DNA of 64,000 nt from Streptomyces cacaoi (GCF_006539165.1 NZ_BJMM01000013.1:122222-186221), one strand, 5' to 3'; numbered from the stretch's first letter, positions 51,937 to 60,941 are shown. Made by a program: numbers and translations. Notes: a model not told the origin generated them from the sequence alone.

Positions 51937-52974
51937 ATGCGCCGCTACGGCAAGCACACCGACGAGGACGACATCCGCGTCCGCCCCTCGCGCCGGGGCA
52001 GCCGCCCCCGTACGCACACCCGCCCCAAGCACGAGGACGCGGCCGAGGGCTTCGTCCTCACCGTCGACCGCGGCCGGCTGACATGCCTGGTCGAGGGCCG
52101 TACGGTCATCGCCGTCAAGGCCCGTGAGCTGGGCCGCAAGGGCGTGGTGGTCGGCGACCGGGTCGCCCTCGTCGGCGATCTGTCGGGCGCCAGGGACACC
52201 CTGGCCCGCATCGTCCGCGTCGAGGAACGCGTCTCGGTGCTGCGCAGGACGGCGGACGACAACGACCCCTACGAGCGCGTCATCGTCGCCAACGCCGACC
52301 AGCTCGCCGTCGTCACCGCGCTCGCCGACCCGGAGCCGCGGCCCCGGCTGATCGACCGCTGTCTGGTCGCCGCCTTCGACGCGGGCCTCGAACCGCTGCT
52401 GGTGCTGACGAAGTCGGACCTGGCACCGGCACAGCCGCTGCTGGAGACCTACGCACCGCTGGGCGTGCCCTACGCCGTCACCAGCCGGGAGGATCCGGCG
52501 GACGGGCCGGGGGCGGAGGAGCTGCGGGCGCGGCTGCGCGGCCGGATCACGGTCTTCGTGGGGCACAGCGGCGTCGGCAAGACCACGCTCGTCAACTCCC
52601 TGGTGCCGGCCCGGCAGCGCGCGACGGGGCAGGTGAACGCCGTGACCGGCCGCGGCCGGCACACCACGACCTCGGCCCTCGCGCTGCCGCTGCCGCCCGC
52701 CGGCGCACCGGACGCCCCGCCCGCCGACGCCGACGGCTGGGTCATCGACACCCCCGGCGTGCGCTCCTTCGGCCTGAACCACATTCAGCTCTCGCGCGTC
52801 ATCCACGCGTTCCCGGATCTGGAGGAGGGCGCCGCCGAGTGCCCGCGCGGGTGCAGCCACAACGAGCCGGGCTGCGCGCTCGACCAGTGGGTGGCCGACG
52901 GCCACGCCGACCCCGCCCGACTCCGTTCCCTGCGGCGGCTGTTGGCCACGCGGGAAAGGCGAGAAGGGGATTGA
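51937..52974 (+). CDS. rsgA: Ribosome small-subunit GTPase RsgA
   Basis: A 345-residue circularly permuted GTPase for 30S maturation. An N-terminal OB-like domain is followed by G4 LTKSD (about 157), G1 GHSGVGKTTLVNSL (about 208), and G3 DTPGVRSFGL, in the permuted order. The C-terminal zinc-binding cluster is CPRGCSHNEPGCAL. The N-terminal 35 residues are arginine-rich and may bind rRNA. It follows aroA by ten bases. Confidence 0.93.
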   Translation: MRRYGKHTDEDDIRVRPSRRGSRPRTHTRPKHEDAAEGFVLTVDRGRLTCLVEGRTVIAVKARELGRKGVVVGDRVALVGDLSGARDTLARIVRVEERVSVLRRTADDNDPYERVIVANADQLAVVTALADPEPRPRLIDRCLVAAFDAGLEPLLVLTKSDLAPAQPLLETYAPLGVPYAVTSREDPADGPGAEELRARLRGRITVFVGHSGVGKTTLVNSLVPARQRATGQVNAVTGRGRHTTTSALALPLPPAGAPDAPPADADGWVIDTPGVRSFGLNHIQLSRVIHAFPDLEEGAAECPRGCSHNEPGCALDQWVADGHADPARLRSLRRLLATRERREGD

Positions 52975-53050
52975 TCGCTTCCGCCCGCGCGCGCCTGCAT
53001 ACTGGTTTGCCTGCGCTTGACCCCAAAGGGAGTAACGGGAGGAAGAGCAC

Positions 53051-53374
53051 ATGGCATGGCTGCTGGTCATCGTTGCGGGCCTTCTGGAGACCGGCTTCGC
53101 GGTGTGTCTCAAGCTCTCGCACGGCTTCACCCGCTTGTGGCCCACCGTCGCGTTCTGCGCCTTCGCCCTCGGCAGCTTCGGCCTGCTGACCCTGGCGCTG
53201 CGCCGGCTGGACGTGGGCCCTGCGTACGCGGTGTGGACGGGCATCGGAGCCGCGGGCACCGCGATCTACGGCATGGTCTTCCTGGGCGATGTGGTCTCCG
53301 CCCTGAAGCTCGTCTCCATCACCCTCGTCATCATCGGCGTGATAGGGCTTCAGCTGTCCGGCAGCGCCCACTGA
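53051..53374 (+). CDS. SMR-family exporter (Gdx/SugE-like)
   Basis: A 107-residue four-helix transporter. Glu13 in LLETGFAVCLKLSHGFTRLWPT is the essential proton/substrate residue; the KLSHGFTRLWP sequence is typical of the guanidinium exporter subtype. FALGSFGLLTLALRRLDVGPAYAVWTGIG spans helices 2-3. ATG at 53051 has GGAGGA at seven bases. I do not recognise a guanidine riboswitch upstream. It is convergent with the TetR gene, seven bases apart, without a terminator. Confidence 0.88.
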   Translation: MAWLLVIVAGLLETGFAVCLKLSHGFTRLWPTVAFCAFALGSFGLLTLALRRLDVGPAYAVWTGIGAAGTAIYGMVFLGDVVSALKLVSITLVIIGVIGLQLSGSAH

Positions 53375-53381
53375 CGCCGGC

Positions 53382-54149
53382 TCACCGTCGGCCCAGCAGC
53401 GCCCGGACGGTCTCGTCGACCCGGCCGCACGGCTCCCCGTCCGGCACGTCCGCACCCTCCGTCGCCGCCGCACCGTCCGCCCCGTCCCCCCTGAACGCAC
53501 CGTCCGCGACGGCCGCATCCCCCGCACCGGTTCCACCGTCCGGCCCCTCCGGCCCGTCCGCACCGTCCCGCACCGCTCCGGGTGGCGCGACGACATAGCT
53601 GAGCGCGAGCCGTAACCCCACCTCGTAGGCGAACTCCAGCCCCGGCCGCTCCGCCTCCCCCGGGAGTCCGCCTCCGGCGGGAGGCGGTGCGCCGGGCGGC
53701 GGTCCGGCCGCCTCCAGGCCGGAGACGGCACGGTCCCGCAGCAGCGCGGTGAGCAGCGCGGGCTGTCCGGCGGCACCCGGCGAGCGGACGGGACGGGCGG
53801 CGGGCAGCGGCGTCCGCGCGCCCCAGCACCCGGTCAGCGCGGCGCGCACGACGGGCTCCTCGCGCGCCGTGCGCAGCATCCAGCGGGCGGCGGCAGCGCA
53901 GCAGCCCGCGGGGTCGGCGCCCCGGCCCACCGCCTCGGTCACGGCGTGCGCCGCGCCGTCCAGGAAGTCGTCGACCAGCCGGCCGACGAGGGCGGCACCC
54001 AGCCCCTCCTTGCTGCCGAACTCGTTGTAGAGGGTCTGCCGGGAGACCCCGGCCGAGGCCGCCACATCGACCATCCGCACCGCCGTCCACGGCCGTGCCC
54101 GCAGCGCCGCATGGGCGGCCCGCAGCAAGCTCTCGCGCGCAGTGGGCAC
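53382..54149 (-). CDS. TetR-family transcriptional regulator
   Basis: A 255-residue regulator. Its N-terminal HTH (residues 5-50) contains TAVRMVDVAASAGVSRQTLYNEFGSKEGL. The C-terminal ligand domain is long and ends in a Gly/Asp/Ala-rich low-complexity run (residues 195-240) before VDETVRALLGRR. I prefer GTG 54149 (GGGAGG upstream) to the ATG at 54212. Convergent with the SMR exporter and divergent from hisN; target unknown. Confidence 0.85.
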   Translation of the reverse strand: MPTARESLLRAAHAALRARPWTAVRMVDVAASAGVSRQTLYNEFGSKEGLGAALVGRLVDDFLDGAAHAVTEAVGRGADPAGCCAAAARWMLRTAREEPVVRAALTGCWGARTPLPAARPVRSPGAAGQPALLTALLRDRAVSGLEAAGPPPGAPPPAGGGLPGEAERPGLEFAYEVGLRLALSYVVAPPGAVRDGADGPEGPDGGTGAGDAAVADGAFRGDGADGAAATEGADVPDGEPCGRVDETVRALLGRR

Positions 54150-54282
54150 CGTCGCCTCCCCCAGCCGTGGCCCGCCAGCCGAAGTGCCCGGACAGAATTG
54201 ACGCGCCGCCAAGAGGTGTCAATACGCCGTGCACGCGCATGGCCGTGTGGCCGGGGAATATCCCGCTCGATACTGTTCGCTC

Positions 54283-55077
54283 ATGCCGGACTACCACGAT
54301 GATCTGCGTCTCGCCCACGTACTGGCCGACGCCGCCGACGCCGCGACCATGGAGCGGTTCAAGGCCCTCGATCTGAAGGTCGAGACCAAGCCGGACATGA
54401 CGCCGGTGAGCGAGGCCGACAAAGCGGCCGAGGAGCTGATCCGCAGCTCGCTCCAGCGCACCCGCCCGCGGGACGCGGTGCTCGGCGAGGAGTTCGGCAC
54501 GGAGGGCCACGGGCCCCGCCGCTGGGTCATCGACCCGATCGACGGGACGAAGAACTATGTGCGCGGGGTGCCCGTCTGGGCCACCCTGATCGCGCTCACG
54601 GAGCTGGGCGAGAGCGGCGACCGCCCCGTCGTCGGCGTCGTCTCCGCGCCCGCCCTGCACCGCCGCTGGTGGGCGGCGGTGGGCAGCGGCGCGTACACCG
54701 GCCGCAGCCTCTCGCAGGCGACGCGCCTGGAGGTCTCCCGGGTCGGCGAGGTGCGGGACGCCTCGTTCGCGTACTCGTCCCTGCACGGCTGGGAGGAGCG
54801 CGGCATGCTGGGGGGCTTTCTGAATCTGACCCGGGACTGCTGGCGCAGCCGCGGATACGGCGACTTCTGGCCGTACATGATGGTCGCCGAGGGCTCCGTC
54901 GACATGTGTGCCGAGCCCGAGCTGTCGCTGTGGGACATGGCCGCGAACGCGATCATCGTCGAGGAGGCGGGGGGCTCCTTCACCGGGCTGGACGGCAAGC
55001 CGGGCCCGCACAGCGGCAACGCGGCGGCCTCCAACGGTCTGCTGCACGACGAGCTGCTGAACTATCTGACCGCCTGA
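54283..55077 (+). CDS. hisN: Histidinol-phosphatase / inositol-monophosphatase family
   Basis: A 264-residue Mg2+-dependent phosphatase. GEEFG (about 70), WVIDPIDGTKNYVRGVP and LSLWDMAANAIIVEEAGG are the three metal-binding IMPase motifs. Actinobacterial members of this length usually are HisN, the histidinol-phosphate phosphatase of histidine synthesis, but a role on inositol phosphate is possible. The ATG lacks a Shine-Dalgarno; TACTGT lies six nt before it, suggesting a leaderless mRNA. Confidence 0.88.
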   Translation: MPDYHDDLRLAHVLADAADAATMERFKALDLKVETKPDMTPVSEADKAAEELIRSSLQRTRPRDAVLGEEFGTEGHGPRRWVIDPIDGTKNYVRGVPVWATLIALTELGESGDRPVVGVVSAPALHRRWWAAVGSGAYTGRSLSQATRLEVSRVGEVRDASFAYSSLHGWEERGMLGGFLNLTRDCWRSRGYGDFWPYMMVAEGSVDMCAEPELSLWDMAANAIIVEEAGGSFTGLDGKPGPHSGNAAASNGLLHDELLNYLTA

Positions 55078-55314
55078 CGGAATCCGCCGGCGCCTCGTCG
55101 GCGCTCCGGCGCCCGCACACGGGACGGCGTCCGCCGGGGCTGCGCCTGGGCGCCCGCCTCCGCGCGTACGCCTCTTCGTCCGTGTGACGCCTCTTGTTGC
55201 TCCGCCCTGTCCATGTGAGCATGAGAATCCGACCGCTTGTGACCTTGTGAACCGTTTCTCGTCCCTCGGACCCCCGGTCCCGCGGAACGGTTCTCTTCCG
55301 GAGGTGGCACTCTC

Positions 55315-55731
55315 ATGCCCGGTCACGTCCACGACGCGATGAGCACCGTGGTCCTCACCATCGGCCCCGCGCACACGCTCCGCCAGGCCGCCCGGCTGAT
55401 GGCGGCCCGCCAGGTCGGCGCGGCCGTCGTCCTCGACCCCGAGACCAGCGGGCTCGGCATCCTCACCGAGCGCGACATCCTCAACTCCCTCGGCTGCGGC
55501 CAGGATCCGGACCGCGAACACGCACACGCGCACACGACGTCCGACGTCGTCTTCGCCGCGCCGACCTGGACGCTGGAGGCCGCGGCCCGGGCGATGTCCC
55601 GCGGCGGCTTCCGCCACATGATCGTCCTCGACCGGCACGAGGCCGTCGGCGTGCTGTCCGTACGCGACATCGTCCGGGTCTGGACGCTGCCGCGCACCAC
55701 CGCTCCCCGCGCACGGACGGTGACCGCCTGA
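55315..55731 (+). CDS. CBS-domain protein
   Basis: A 138-residue protein made of two CBS motifs (about residues 5-58 and 70-128), together a Bateman module that binds adenine nucleotides. Typical sequences are LMAARQVGAAVVLDPETSG and GILTERDIL, then GVLSVRDIVRVW. It has no catalytic domain, so it may be a stand-alone energy-sensing partner. ATG is preceded by GGAGGT at nine bases. Monocistronic with a strong terminator. Confidence 0.88.
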   Translation: MPGHVHDAMSTVVLTIGPAHTLRQAARLMAARQVGAAVVLDPETSGLGILTERDILNSLGCGQDPDREHAHAHTTSDVVFAAPTWTLEAAARAMSRGGFRHMIVLDRHEAVGVLSVRDIVRVWTLPRTTAPRARTVTA

Positions 55732-55750
55732 GTCCCGGCCCGGAACAGCC

Positions 55751-55791
55751 GTGCGGCCGGGGCGATGGCACCGCCACCGCCCCGGCCGCAC
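55751..55791. terminator. CBS-gene terminator
   Basis: Perfect 14-bp stem: GTGCGGCCGGGGCG at 55751-55764 and CGCCCCGGCCGCAC at 55778-55791. Confidence 0.88.
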
Positions 55792-55806
55792 GGGGTGAAG
55801 AGCACA

Positions 55807-55844
55807 CCGGAGGGACCGGGCCCCTTGGCGTCCGGTCCCTCCGG
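55807..55844. terminator. Catalase-gene terminator
   Basis: Perfect 13-bp stem: CCGGAGGGACCGG at 55807-55819 with CCGGTCCCTCCGG at 55832-55844. It serves the minus-strand catalase gene. Confidence 0.88.
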
Positions 55845-55865
55845 GCTCGTTCGGCGAGCTGCCGG

Positions 55866-57332
55866 TCAGCCGCGCAGGGCCTGGACCGCGGCCTCCAGCC
55901 GCTTGCCGAAGTCCGCGTCCGCCTTGCGGAAGTTCTCGATCGCGCGCTGCGCGATGTCGTCGCGGGAGACACCGGCGATGTTGCCGGCGAGGTTGTCGAT
56001 CAGCCGCTGCTTCTCGTCCTCCGACATCAGCCGGTAGAGGTTGCCCGGCTGGACGAAGTCGTCGTCCTCGGCGTGCGCGGGCGCGGGGTGGTCCTCGGTG
56101 GTGCCGCTGACCGACGCTGGCTCCCACAGCGCGCGGCCGGTCTCGGCCGGGCCGCCGAAGCTGTTCGGCTCGTAGTTCTTCGCCCCGCCGTGGCGGCCGT
56201 CGTACATCACGCCGTCCCGGCCGAAGCTGCGCGCCTGGGCGGCCTTGGGCTCGTTGACGGGCAGCAGGTCGGCGTTGATGCCGACGCGGTAGCGGTGCGC
56301 GTCGCCGTAGGCGAACAGCCGGCCCTGGAGCATCTTGTCGGGCGAGGGGCCGATGCCCGGCACGAAGTGGTGCGGGGAGAAGATCGACTGCTCGACCTCG
56401 GCGAAGATGTTCCGCGGGTTGCGGTTCAGCTCCAGCTTCCCGATCTCGATCGGCGGGTAGTCCTCGTGCGGCCACACCTTCGTGAGGTCGAAGGGGTTGA
56501 AGCGGTAGTTGGCCGCCTCGGCCGCGGGCATGATCTGCACCTGCACGGTCCAGGTCGGGTACTCGCCGCGCTCGATGGACTCACGCAGGTCGCGCTGGTG
56601 GCTGTCGGGGTCCTTGCCGGCCAGGACCTCGGCCTCCTCGGCGGTGAGGTTCTTGATGCCCTGGTCGGTCTTGAAGTGGTACTTGACCCAGAAGACCTCG
56701 CCGGCCTCGTTGTTCCACTGGAACGTGTGCGAGCCGTAGCCGTTCATGTGCCGGTAGGACGCGGGGATGCCGCGGTCCCCGAACAGCCAGGTGACCTGGT
56801 GCGTCGACTCGGGCGACAGGCCCCAGAAGTCCCAGACGTTGTCCGCCTCCTGCGAGCCGGTGTACGGGTCGCGCTTCTGGGTGTGGATGAAGTCGGGGAA
56901 CTTGATGGCGTCCTTGATGAAGAAGACCGGGGTGTTGTTCCCGACGAGGTCGTAGTTGCCCTCCTCGGTGTAGAACTTCAGCGCGAAGCCGCGCGGGTCC
57001 CGCACCGCGTCCGGGGCGCCGAGGTTGCCCGCCACCGTCGAGAAGCGCAGGAAGACCTCCGTCTCCTTGCCGATCTCGGAGAGGAACTTGGCCCGGGTGT
57101 ACTTCGTGACGTCCGCCGTCACCGTGAACTTCCCGTACGCCCCGGCGCCGCGCGCGTGCACGATCCGCTCCGGGATGCGCTCCCGGTTGAAGTGGGCCAG
57201 CTTCTCCAGCAGGTGCTGGTCCTGGACAAGCACCGGCCCGCCGACACCGGCGGTCTGGCTGTTCTGGTTGTCCGCGACCGGAGCACCGGCTTCCGTCGTC
57301 ATGGGCCCGGTGGTCTCGTCCTGCACGGTCAC
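55866..57332 (-). CDS. katA: Monofunctional haem catalase
   Basis: A 488-residue small-subunit catalase. Active-site His59 (RIVHARGAGAYG) and Asn132 (LVGNNTPVFF) are in place, and the haem-ligating Tyr lies in GRLFAYGDAHRYR near residue 342. An N-terminal tail of 30 residues precedes the fold. GTG at 57332 has GGAGG. The promoter region to the divergent Fur gene (132 bp) contains a perfect palindromic box, so the pair forms a peroxide-responsive unit like catA-catR. Symbol by family. Confidence 0.95.
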   Translation of the reverse strand: MTVQDETTGPMTTEAGAPVADNQNSQTAGVGGPVLVQDQHLLEKLAHFNRERIPERIVHARGAGAYGKFTVTADVTKYTRAKFLSEIGKETEVFLRFSTVAGNLGAPDAVRDPRGFALKFYTEEGNYDLVGNNTPVFFIKDAIKFPDFIHTQKRDPYTGSQEADNVWDFWGLSPESTHQVTWLFGDRGIPASYRHMNGYGSHTFQWNNEAGEVFWVKYHFKTDQGIKNLTAEEAEVLAGKDPDSHQRDLRESIERGEYPTWTVQVQIMPAAEAANYRFNPFDLTKVWPHEDYPPIEIGKLELNRNPRNIFAEVEQSIFSPHHFVPGIGPSPDKMLQGRLFAYGDAHRYRVGINADLLPVNEPKAAQARSFGRDGVMYDGRHGGAKNYEPNSFGGPAETGRALWEPASVSGTTEDHPAPAHAEDDDFVQPGNLYRLMSEDEKQRLIDNLAGNIAGVSRDDIAQRAIENFRKADADFGKRLEAAVQALRG

Positions 57333-57385
57333 TGCGCCTCCTGTGCCTGAAATCTGTCCTGTAGGCCAACCACGAAGATCCTACA

Positions 57386-57400
57386 TTGGACATTGTCCAA
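57386..57400. promoter_or_regulatory. CatR/PerR-type operator
   Basis: TTGGACATTGTCCAA is a perfect 7-1-7 palindrome centred at 57393, between katA and the Fur-family gene, 54 and 65 bp from their starts. It is the obvious repressor box. Confidence 0.85.
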
Positions 57401-57464
57401 GTCAAGAAGAAGCCGAAACTCGTACGGGTTCTTCCTGTGGACGGAGCGCTGCTAGTCTGGACAC

Positions 57465-57881
57465 ATGAGTGACCTGCTGGAACGGCTCCGTGATCGCGGC
57501 TGGCGGCTCACCGCACAGCGGCGAGTCGTCGCCGAGGTGCTCGACGGCGACCATGTGCACTACACGGCGGACGAGGTCCACGCCCGCGCGGCGGACCGCC
57601 TGCCGGAGATCGCACGCGCGACGGTGTACAACACGCTGAGCGAGCTGGTCGCCATCGGCGAAGTGCGCGAGGTGAGCACCGACGGCCGCGCCAAGCGGTA
57701 CGACCCGAACACGCACCACACGCACCAGCACCTGGTCTGCTCCCGGTGCGGCACGATCCGCGACGTGCATCCGACGGGCGACCCGCTGGCCGCCCTCCCC
57801 GAGGCCGAGCGCTACGGCTTCACCATCTCGGACGCCACGATCACCTACCGCGGCACCTGCCCGCGCTGCGCCTCCTCCTGA
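57465..57881 (+). CDS. catR: Fur-family peroxide repressor (CatR-like)
   Basis: A 138-residue Fur protein. The winged HTH covers residues 5-85 (LTAQRRVVAEVL, ARATVYNTLSELV). HHTHQHLVCSRCG holds the metal-binding histidines and the structural zinc Cys92-x2-Cys95; a second pair, Cys132-x2-Cys135, closes the zinc site. Divergence from katA and the palindrome between them argue for peroxide sensing. No Shine-Dalgarno; TAGTCT six nt before ATG suggests a leaderless mRNA. Symbol from the S. coelicolor analogue. Confidence 0.9.
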   Translation: MSDLLERLRDRGWRLTAQRRVVAEVLDGDHVHYTADEVHARAADRLPEIARATVYNTLSELVAIGEVREVSTDGRAKRYDPNTHHTHQHLVCSRCGTIRDVHPTGDPLAALPEAERYGFTISDATITYRGTCPRCASS

Positions 57882-57922
57882 CCGTTCCGGCAGCCGGCGC
57901 ACACCGCACCCCACCCGCCTGC

Positions 57923-57951
57923 GGGCCCGTCCTCCGTGCGAGGGCGGGCCC
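57923..57951 (+). terminator. catR terminator
   Basis: GGGCCCGTCCTC at 57923-57934 pairs with GAGGGCGGGCCC at 57940-57951 (one G-U pair), 5-nt loop and a following TTT. Confidence 0.85.
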
Positions 57952-58051
57952 TTTCCCGTTCCGGGACCCTTGCCGTATCTGACGTCCCGTCATATGTTCG
58001 CGGCGGACGCACCCCGCACACCACCGCCGCGCACCGGACGGGGAGTTCGCC

Positions 58052-58849
58052 ATGCCGAAAATCAGTGCCCACGGCCTCAGCCGGAGCTTCGGCCGGGGCT
58101 CCGCCCGGATCGCCGCACTCGGACCCGTCGAACTGGACGTCGAAGAAGGGGAGTTCGTCTGCCTCGTTGGCCCCTCGGGCTGCGGCAAGTCCACCCTGCT
58201 GCGCATCGCCGCCGGACTGCTGCGCCCCTCGGCCGGCGAACTGGAGCTGCGCACTGACGTCTCCCACCCCGCCGCCATGATCTTCCAGGACTACGGCATC
58301 TACGACTGGAAGACCGTCCTGGCCAACGTCCGCTTCGGCCTGGATGTCCAGCGCGTACCGCGCCGCGCCGCCGACGCGCGCGCCCGCGCCTGGCTGGAGC
58401 GGCTCGGCCTGGCCGAGTTCGCCGCGGCCTACCCGTCGGCGCTCTCCGGGGGCATGCGTCAGCGCGTGGCCATCGCCCGCGCGCTGGCCGTCGAACCCGA
58501 AGTGCTGCTCATGGACGAGCCGTTCGCCGCGCTCGACGCCCAGCTGCGCACGCTCCTCCAGGACGAACTGCTCGCACTGACGCAGACGGCCGGCGCCACC
58601 ACGCTCCTGATCACCCACAGCCTGGAGGAGGCGCTCGTCCTCGGTGACCGGGTGCTGGTCATGTCGGCCCGCCCCGGCCGCATCATCGCCGAGCGCCGCC
58701 CGCCCTTCGCCCGCCCCCGCACCGGAGCCGTCCGCTCCGATCCCCGCTTCACGGCGCTCAAGGACGAGCTGTGGGAGCTGCTGCGCGACGAAGTGACCGA
58801 GGTGCACGCGGTGCGGGACACCGGCACGGTGCGCGGAGCGACGGCGTGA
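58052..58849 (+). CDS. Nitrate/sulfonate/taurine-type ABC ATPase
   Basis: A 265-residue ATPase of the SsuB/TauB group. Walker A is GPSGCGKST (about residues 40-48), signature LSGGMRQR, Walker B LLMDEPFAALD. The helical segment DVQRVPRRAADARARAW is group-typical. It starts a three-gene operon with permease and lipoprotein; its stop overlaps the permease GTG (GTGA). Substrate: an organosulfur compound, nitrate or a thiamine-precursor-like molecule, unresolved. Confidence 0.9.
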   Translation: MPKISAHGLSRSFGRGSARIAALGPVELDVEEGEFVCLVGPSGCGKSTLLRIAAGLLRPSAGELELRTDVSHPAAMIFQDYGIYDWKTVLANVRFGLDVQRVPRRAADARARAWLERLGLAEFAAAYPSALSGGMRQRVAIARALAVEPEVLLMDEPFAALDAQLRTLLQDELLALTQTAGATTLLITHSLEEALVLGDRVLVMSARPGRIIAERRPPFARPRTGAVRSDPRFTALKDELWELLRDEVTEVHAVRDTGTVRGATA

Positions 58850-59712
58850 GCGCCGTCGAGGAGCGCCGGGCGGCCACGGGCCGGCTCGTACGCCGCCCCG
58901 GCCCGGCCGAGTCCCGGCCCCGCGCCGCCCACCGGCGGCGGCGCGCCCTGGAGCTGACGCTCGCCGTCGCCGTGCCCGTCGTCCTGGTCCTGCTGTGGCA
59001 GCTGGCGGCCGACCGGCAGTGGATCGACCCGCGCATCTATCCGGCACCATCCACGATCCTGGCCGACGGCAAGGAGCGGGCGCTCGACGGTGAGCTGTGG
59101 CCCGATGTGCGCGCGACGCTCCAGCGGGTCGCGGCCGGTTACGGCATCGGCACCGGCGCCGGCTTCCTGCTGGGCCTGCTGATGGGCGCGCTGCCCCTGG
59201 TGCGGGCGGCGCTGGAGCCGACGATGGACGCCCTCTACGTCGTCCCGAAGCTCGCCCTGCTGCCGGTCTTCCTCAACATGTTCGGGCTGGGCGAGGGGCC
59301 GCAGATCGCCCTCGTCGCGGTGACCGTCTTCTTCTTCGTGTGGATCTCGACGATGGCCGCCGTGCTGGCCGTCCCCGAGGGCCACCGCGACGCGGGACGG
59401 GTCTTCGGCGCCGGACCGTGGCAGATGTTCCGGCACGTCCTGCTGCCCGCCTCGCTGCCGGCCATGCTGGTGGGGGCGCGGATCGCGGCGGGCGTCGCCG
59501 TCCTGGTGATCGTCGCCTCGGAGTCCATCGCGGCCTCCGACGGACTCGGCCATCTGATCTTCGACTCCCGTGCCCTCTTCCGGAACGACGTGATGTTCGT
59601 CGGCATCGTGTGCGTGGCCGTCCTGGGCGTCGTCTTCTCCGAGCTGGTCCGGCTCGCCGGCCGGCTGCTGACCCCGTGGGCGCCCCGCGACCGGGGCCGC
59701 GGCCGCACCTGA
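58846..59712 (+). CDS. ABC permease (SsuC/TauC type)
   Basis: A 288-residue inner-membrane permease with six hydrophobic segments. The EAA loop is HRDAGRVFGAGPWQMFRHVLLPASLP near residues 180-205. A 35-residue arginine-rich cytoplasmic start precedes the first helix. GTG 58846 overlaps the ATPase stop. Partners are the ATPase before and lipoprotein after. Confidence 0.9.
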   Translation: MSAVEERRAATGRLVRRPGPAESRPRAAHRRRRALELTLAVAVPVVLVLLWQLAADRQWIDPRIYPAPSTILADGKERALDGELWPDVRATLQRVAAGYGIGTGAGFLLGLLMGALPLVRAALEPTMDALYVVPKLALLPVFLNMFGLGEGPQIALVAVTVFFFVWISTMAAVLAVPEGHRDAGRVFGAGPWQMFRHVLLPASLPAMLVGARIAAGVAVLVIVASESIAASDGLGHLIFDSRALFRNDVMFVGIVCVAVLGVVFSELVRLAGRLLTPWAPRDRGRGRT

Positions 59713-59725
59713 ACCGGAGGCTCCC

Positions 59726-60871
59726 GTGCCCGTTCCCCGCCCCGCACCCCGGCACCGCCCCGCCGCCTTGGCCCTGGCGGTCTGCCTGCTCCTCCTCGCC
59801 GCCTGCACCTCGCAGAAACCCGAGCCGCTGACGAGGAAGCCCCGCACGATCGAACCCGTGGCCGGATGCGGCGCCCGCTCCTGGACGGACCCGGCACGGC
59901 TGGGCGAGAACCGCGCGCCGGCCCGCTGCGCGAAGGGCGCCCCGGCTCCCCGGCGGCTGAAGCGGCCCCGCCATCTCACCCTGGCCACCAGCACCCTCAC
60001 GGCGGAGTACGTCGCCCCGCTGCAACTGGCGATCAAAAAGGGCGAGTTCGCCAAGGAGGGGCTCGACGTCGAGCTGAAGGTGCTGCCCACGCCCGACGCG
60101 CTGCCGCTGCTCGCCAAGGGGAAGCTGGACGCCCTGTGGGCGGCGCCGGAGGCCGCGGTGATCAACGGCATCCACGGCGGCTTCGGCATCCGCTGGGTCG
60201 CGGGCAACTTCTCGCCCGCGCCCTCCTCCCGCAGCGGCCTGTGGATCCGGCTGCGGGACGGCGAGCGTCCGGACACGGTCCGGCCGGCGGGCCGCAGCGT
60301 CGGCACGCTGATCGGCAAGGGCTCGGTGATCTCCTACCCGCTGGAGAAGGTGCTCGCGGAGCACGGCGCCGCCATGGAGACCATGGACTTCCAGCAGCTC
60401 GGCTCCTCCGACGTCCTCACCGCGCTCACCTCCGGCGGCGTGGAGGCCGCCTGGCTGCTCGACCCGGTCTGGCGGCAGGTGCGGGGCGACAAGCGGTACG
60501 CGTTCCTGGGCGGTCAGCCGGTCGGCGAACCGCTGGGCGGCGCGCTGTTCGGCCCGAATCTGCTGAGCGCCGACGTCGACGCGGGTGTCGCACTGCTGCG
60601 CGCCTACATCCGCACCATCAACACCTGGTTCGCCGGCGACTACAAGCGCGACCGCGGCTTCGTCGCCGAACTCGCCGCGCTGCTCGGCCAGGACGCGAAG
60701 ACCCTGGCCGCCGTGCCGTCCCTGCGCATGGACTGGGAGATCCGCAAGGGCACCGCGGGACGCCTCCAGCGGGCCTACCGGGACGCGGGCGTCACCGACG
60801 GCGCCATCCTGCCGGAGAGACGCCTCGTCGACCGCCGGCTCTACGCGGAGGCGGTCGGCCACCGTCCGTGA
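59726..60871 (+). CDS. ABC substrate-binding lipoprotein (nitrate/sulfonate/taurine type)
   Basis: A 381-residue extracellular protein. The lipobox is LAAC with Cys27; a Cys/Pro/Arg-rich linker of about 60 residues precedes the NMT1/THI5-like binding domain (TAEYVAPLQLAIKKGEFAKEG, DALWAAPEAAVING). A second Cys pair in the linker (GCG, RCAKG) may form a disulfide. GTG 59726 has GGAGG. It ends close to a bidirectional terminator. Ligand unknown. Confidence 0.9.
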   Translation: MPVPRPAPRHRPAALALAVCLLLLAACTSQKPEPLTRKPRTIEPVAGCGARSWTDPARLGENRAPARCAKGAPAPRRLKRPRHLTLATSTLTAEYVAPLQLAIKKGEFAKEGLDVELKVLPTPDALPLLAKGKLDALWAAPEAAVINGIHGGFGIRWVAGNFSPAPSSRSGLWIRLRDGERPDTVRPAGRSVGTLIGKGSVISYPLEKVLAEHGAAMETMDFQQLGSSDVLTALTSGGVEAAWLLDPVWRQVRGDKRYAFLGGQPVGEPLGGALFGPNLLSADVDAGVALLRAYIRTINTWFAGDYKRDRGFVAELAALLGQDAKTLAAVPSLRMDWEIRKGTAGRLQRAYRDAGVTDGAILPERRLVDRRLYAEAVGHRP

Positions 60872-60902
60872 CAAGCCGGCGCATTGCAACCGCACATACA
60901 CC

Positions 60903-60932
60903 AAGGGCCCGGATCCTGGGATCCGGGCCCTT
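60903..60932. terminator. Bidirectional terminator, ABC operon / tRNA
   Basis: Perfect 12-bp stem: AAGGGCCCGGAT at 60903-60914 and ATCCGGGCCCTT at 60921-60932, 6-nt loop. It lies between the ABC operon (+) and tRNA-fMet (-). Confidence 0.9.
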
Positions 60933-60941
60933 GGCCTTCAG

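Noticed and set aside
52975..53050. A guanidine riboswitch before the SMR exporter
   Set aside because: I cannot find the conserved ACGR-loop or ykkC motifs in these 76 bases.
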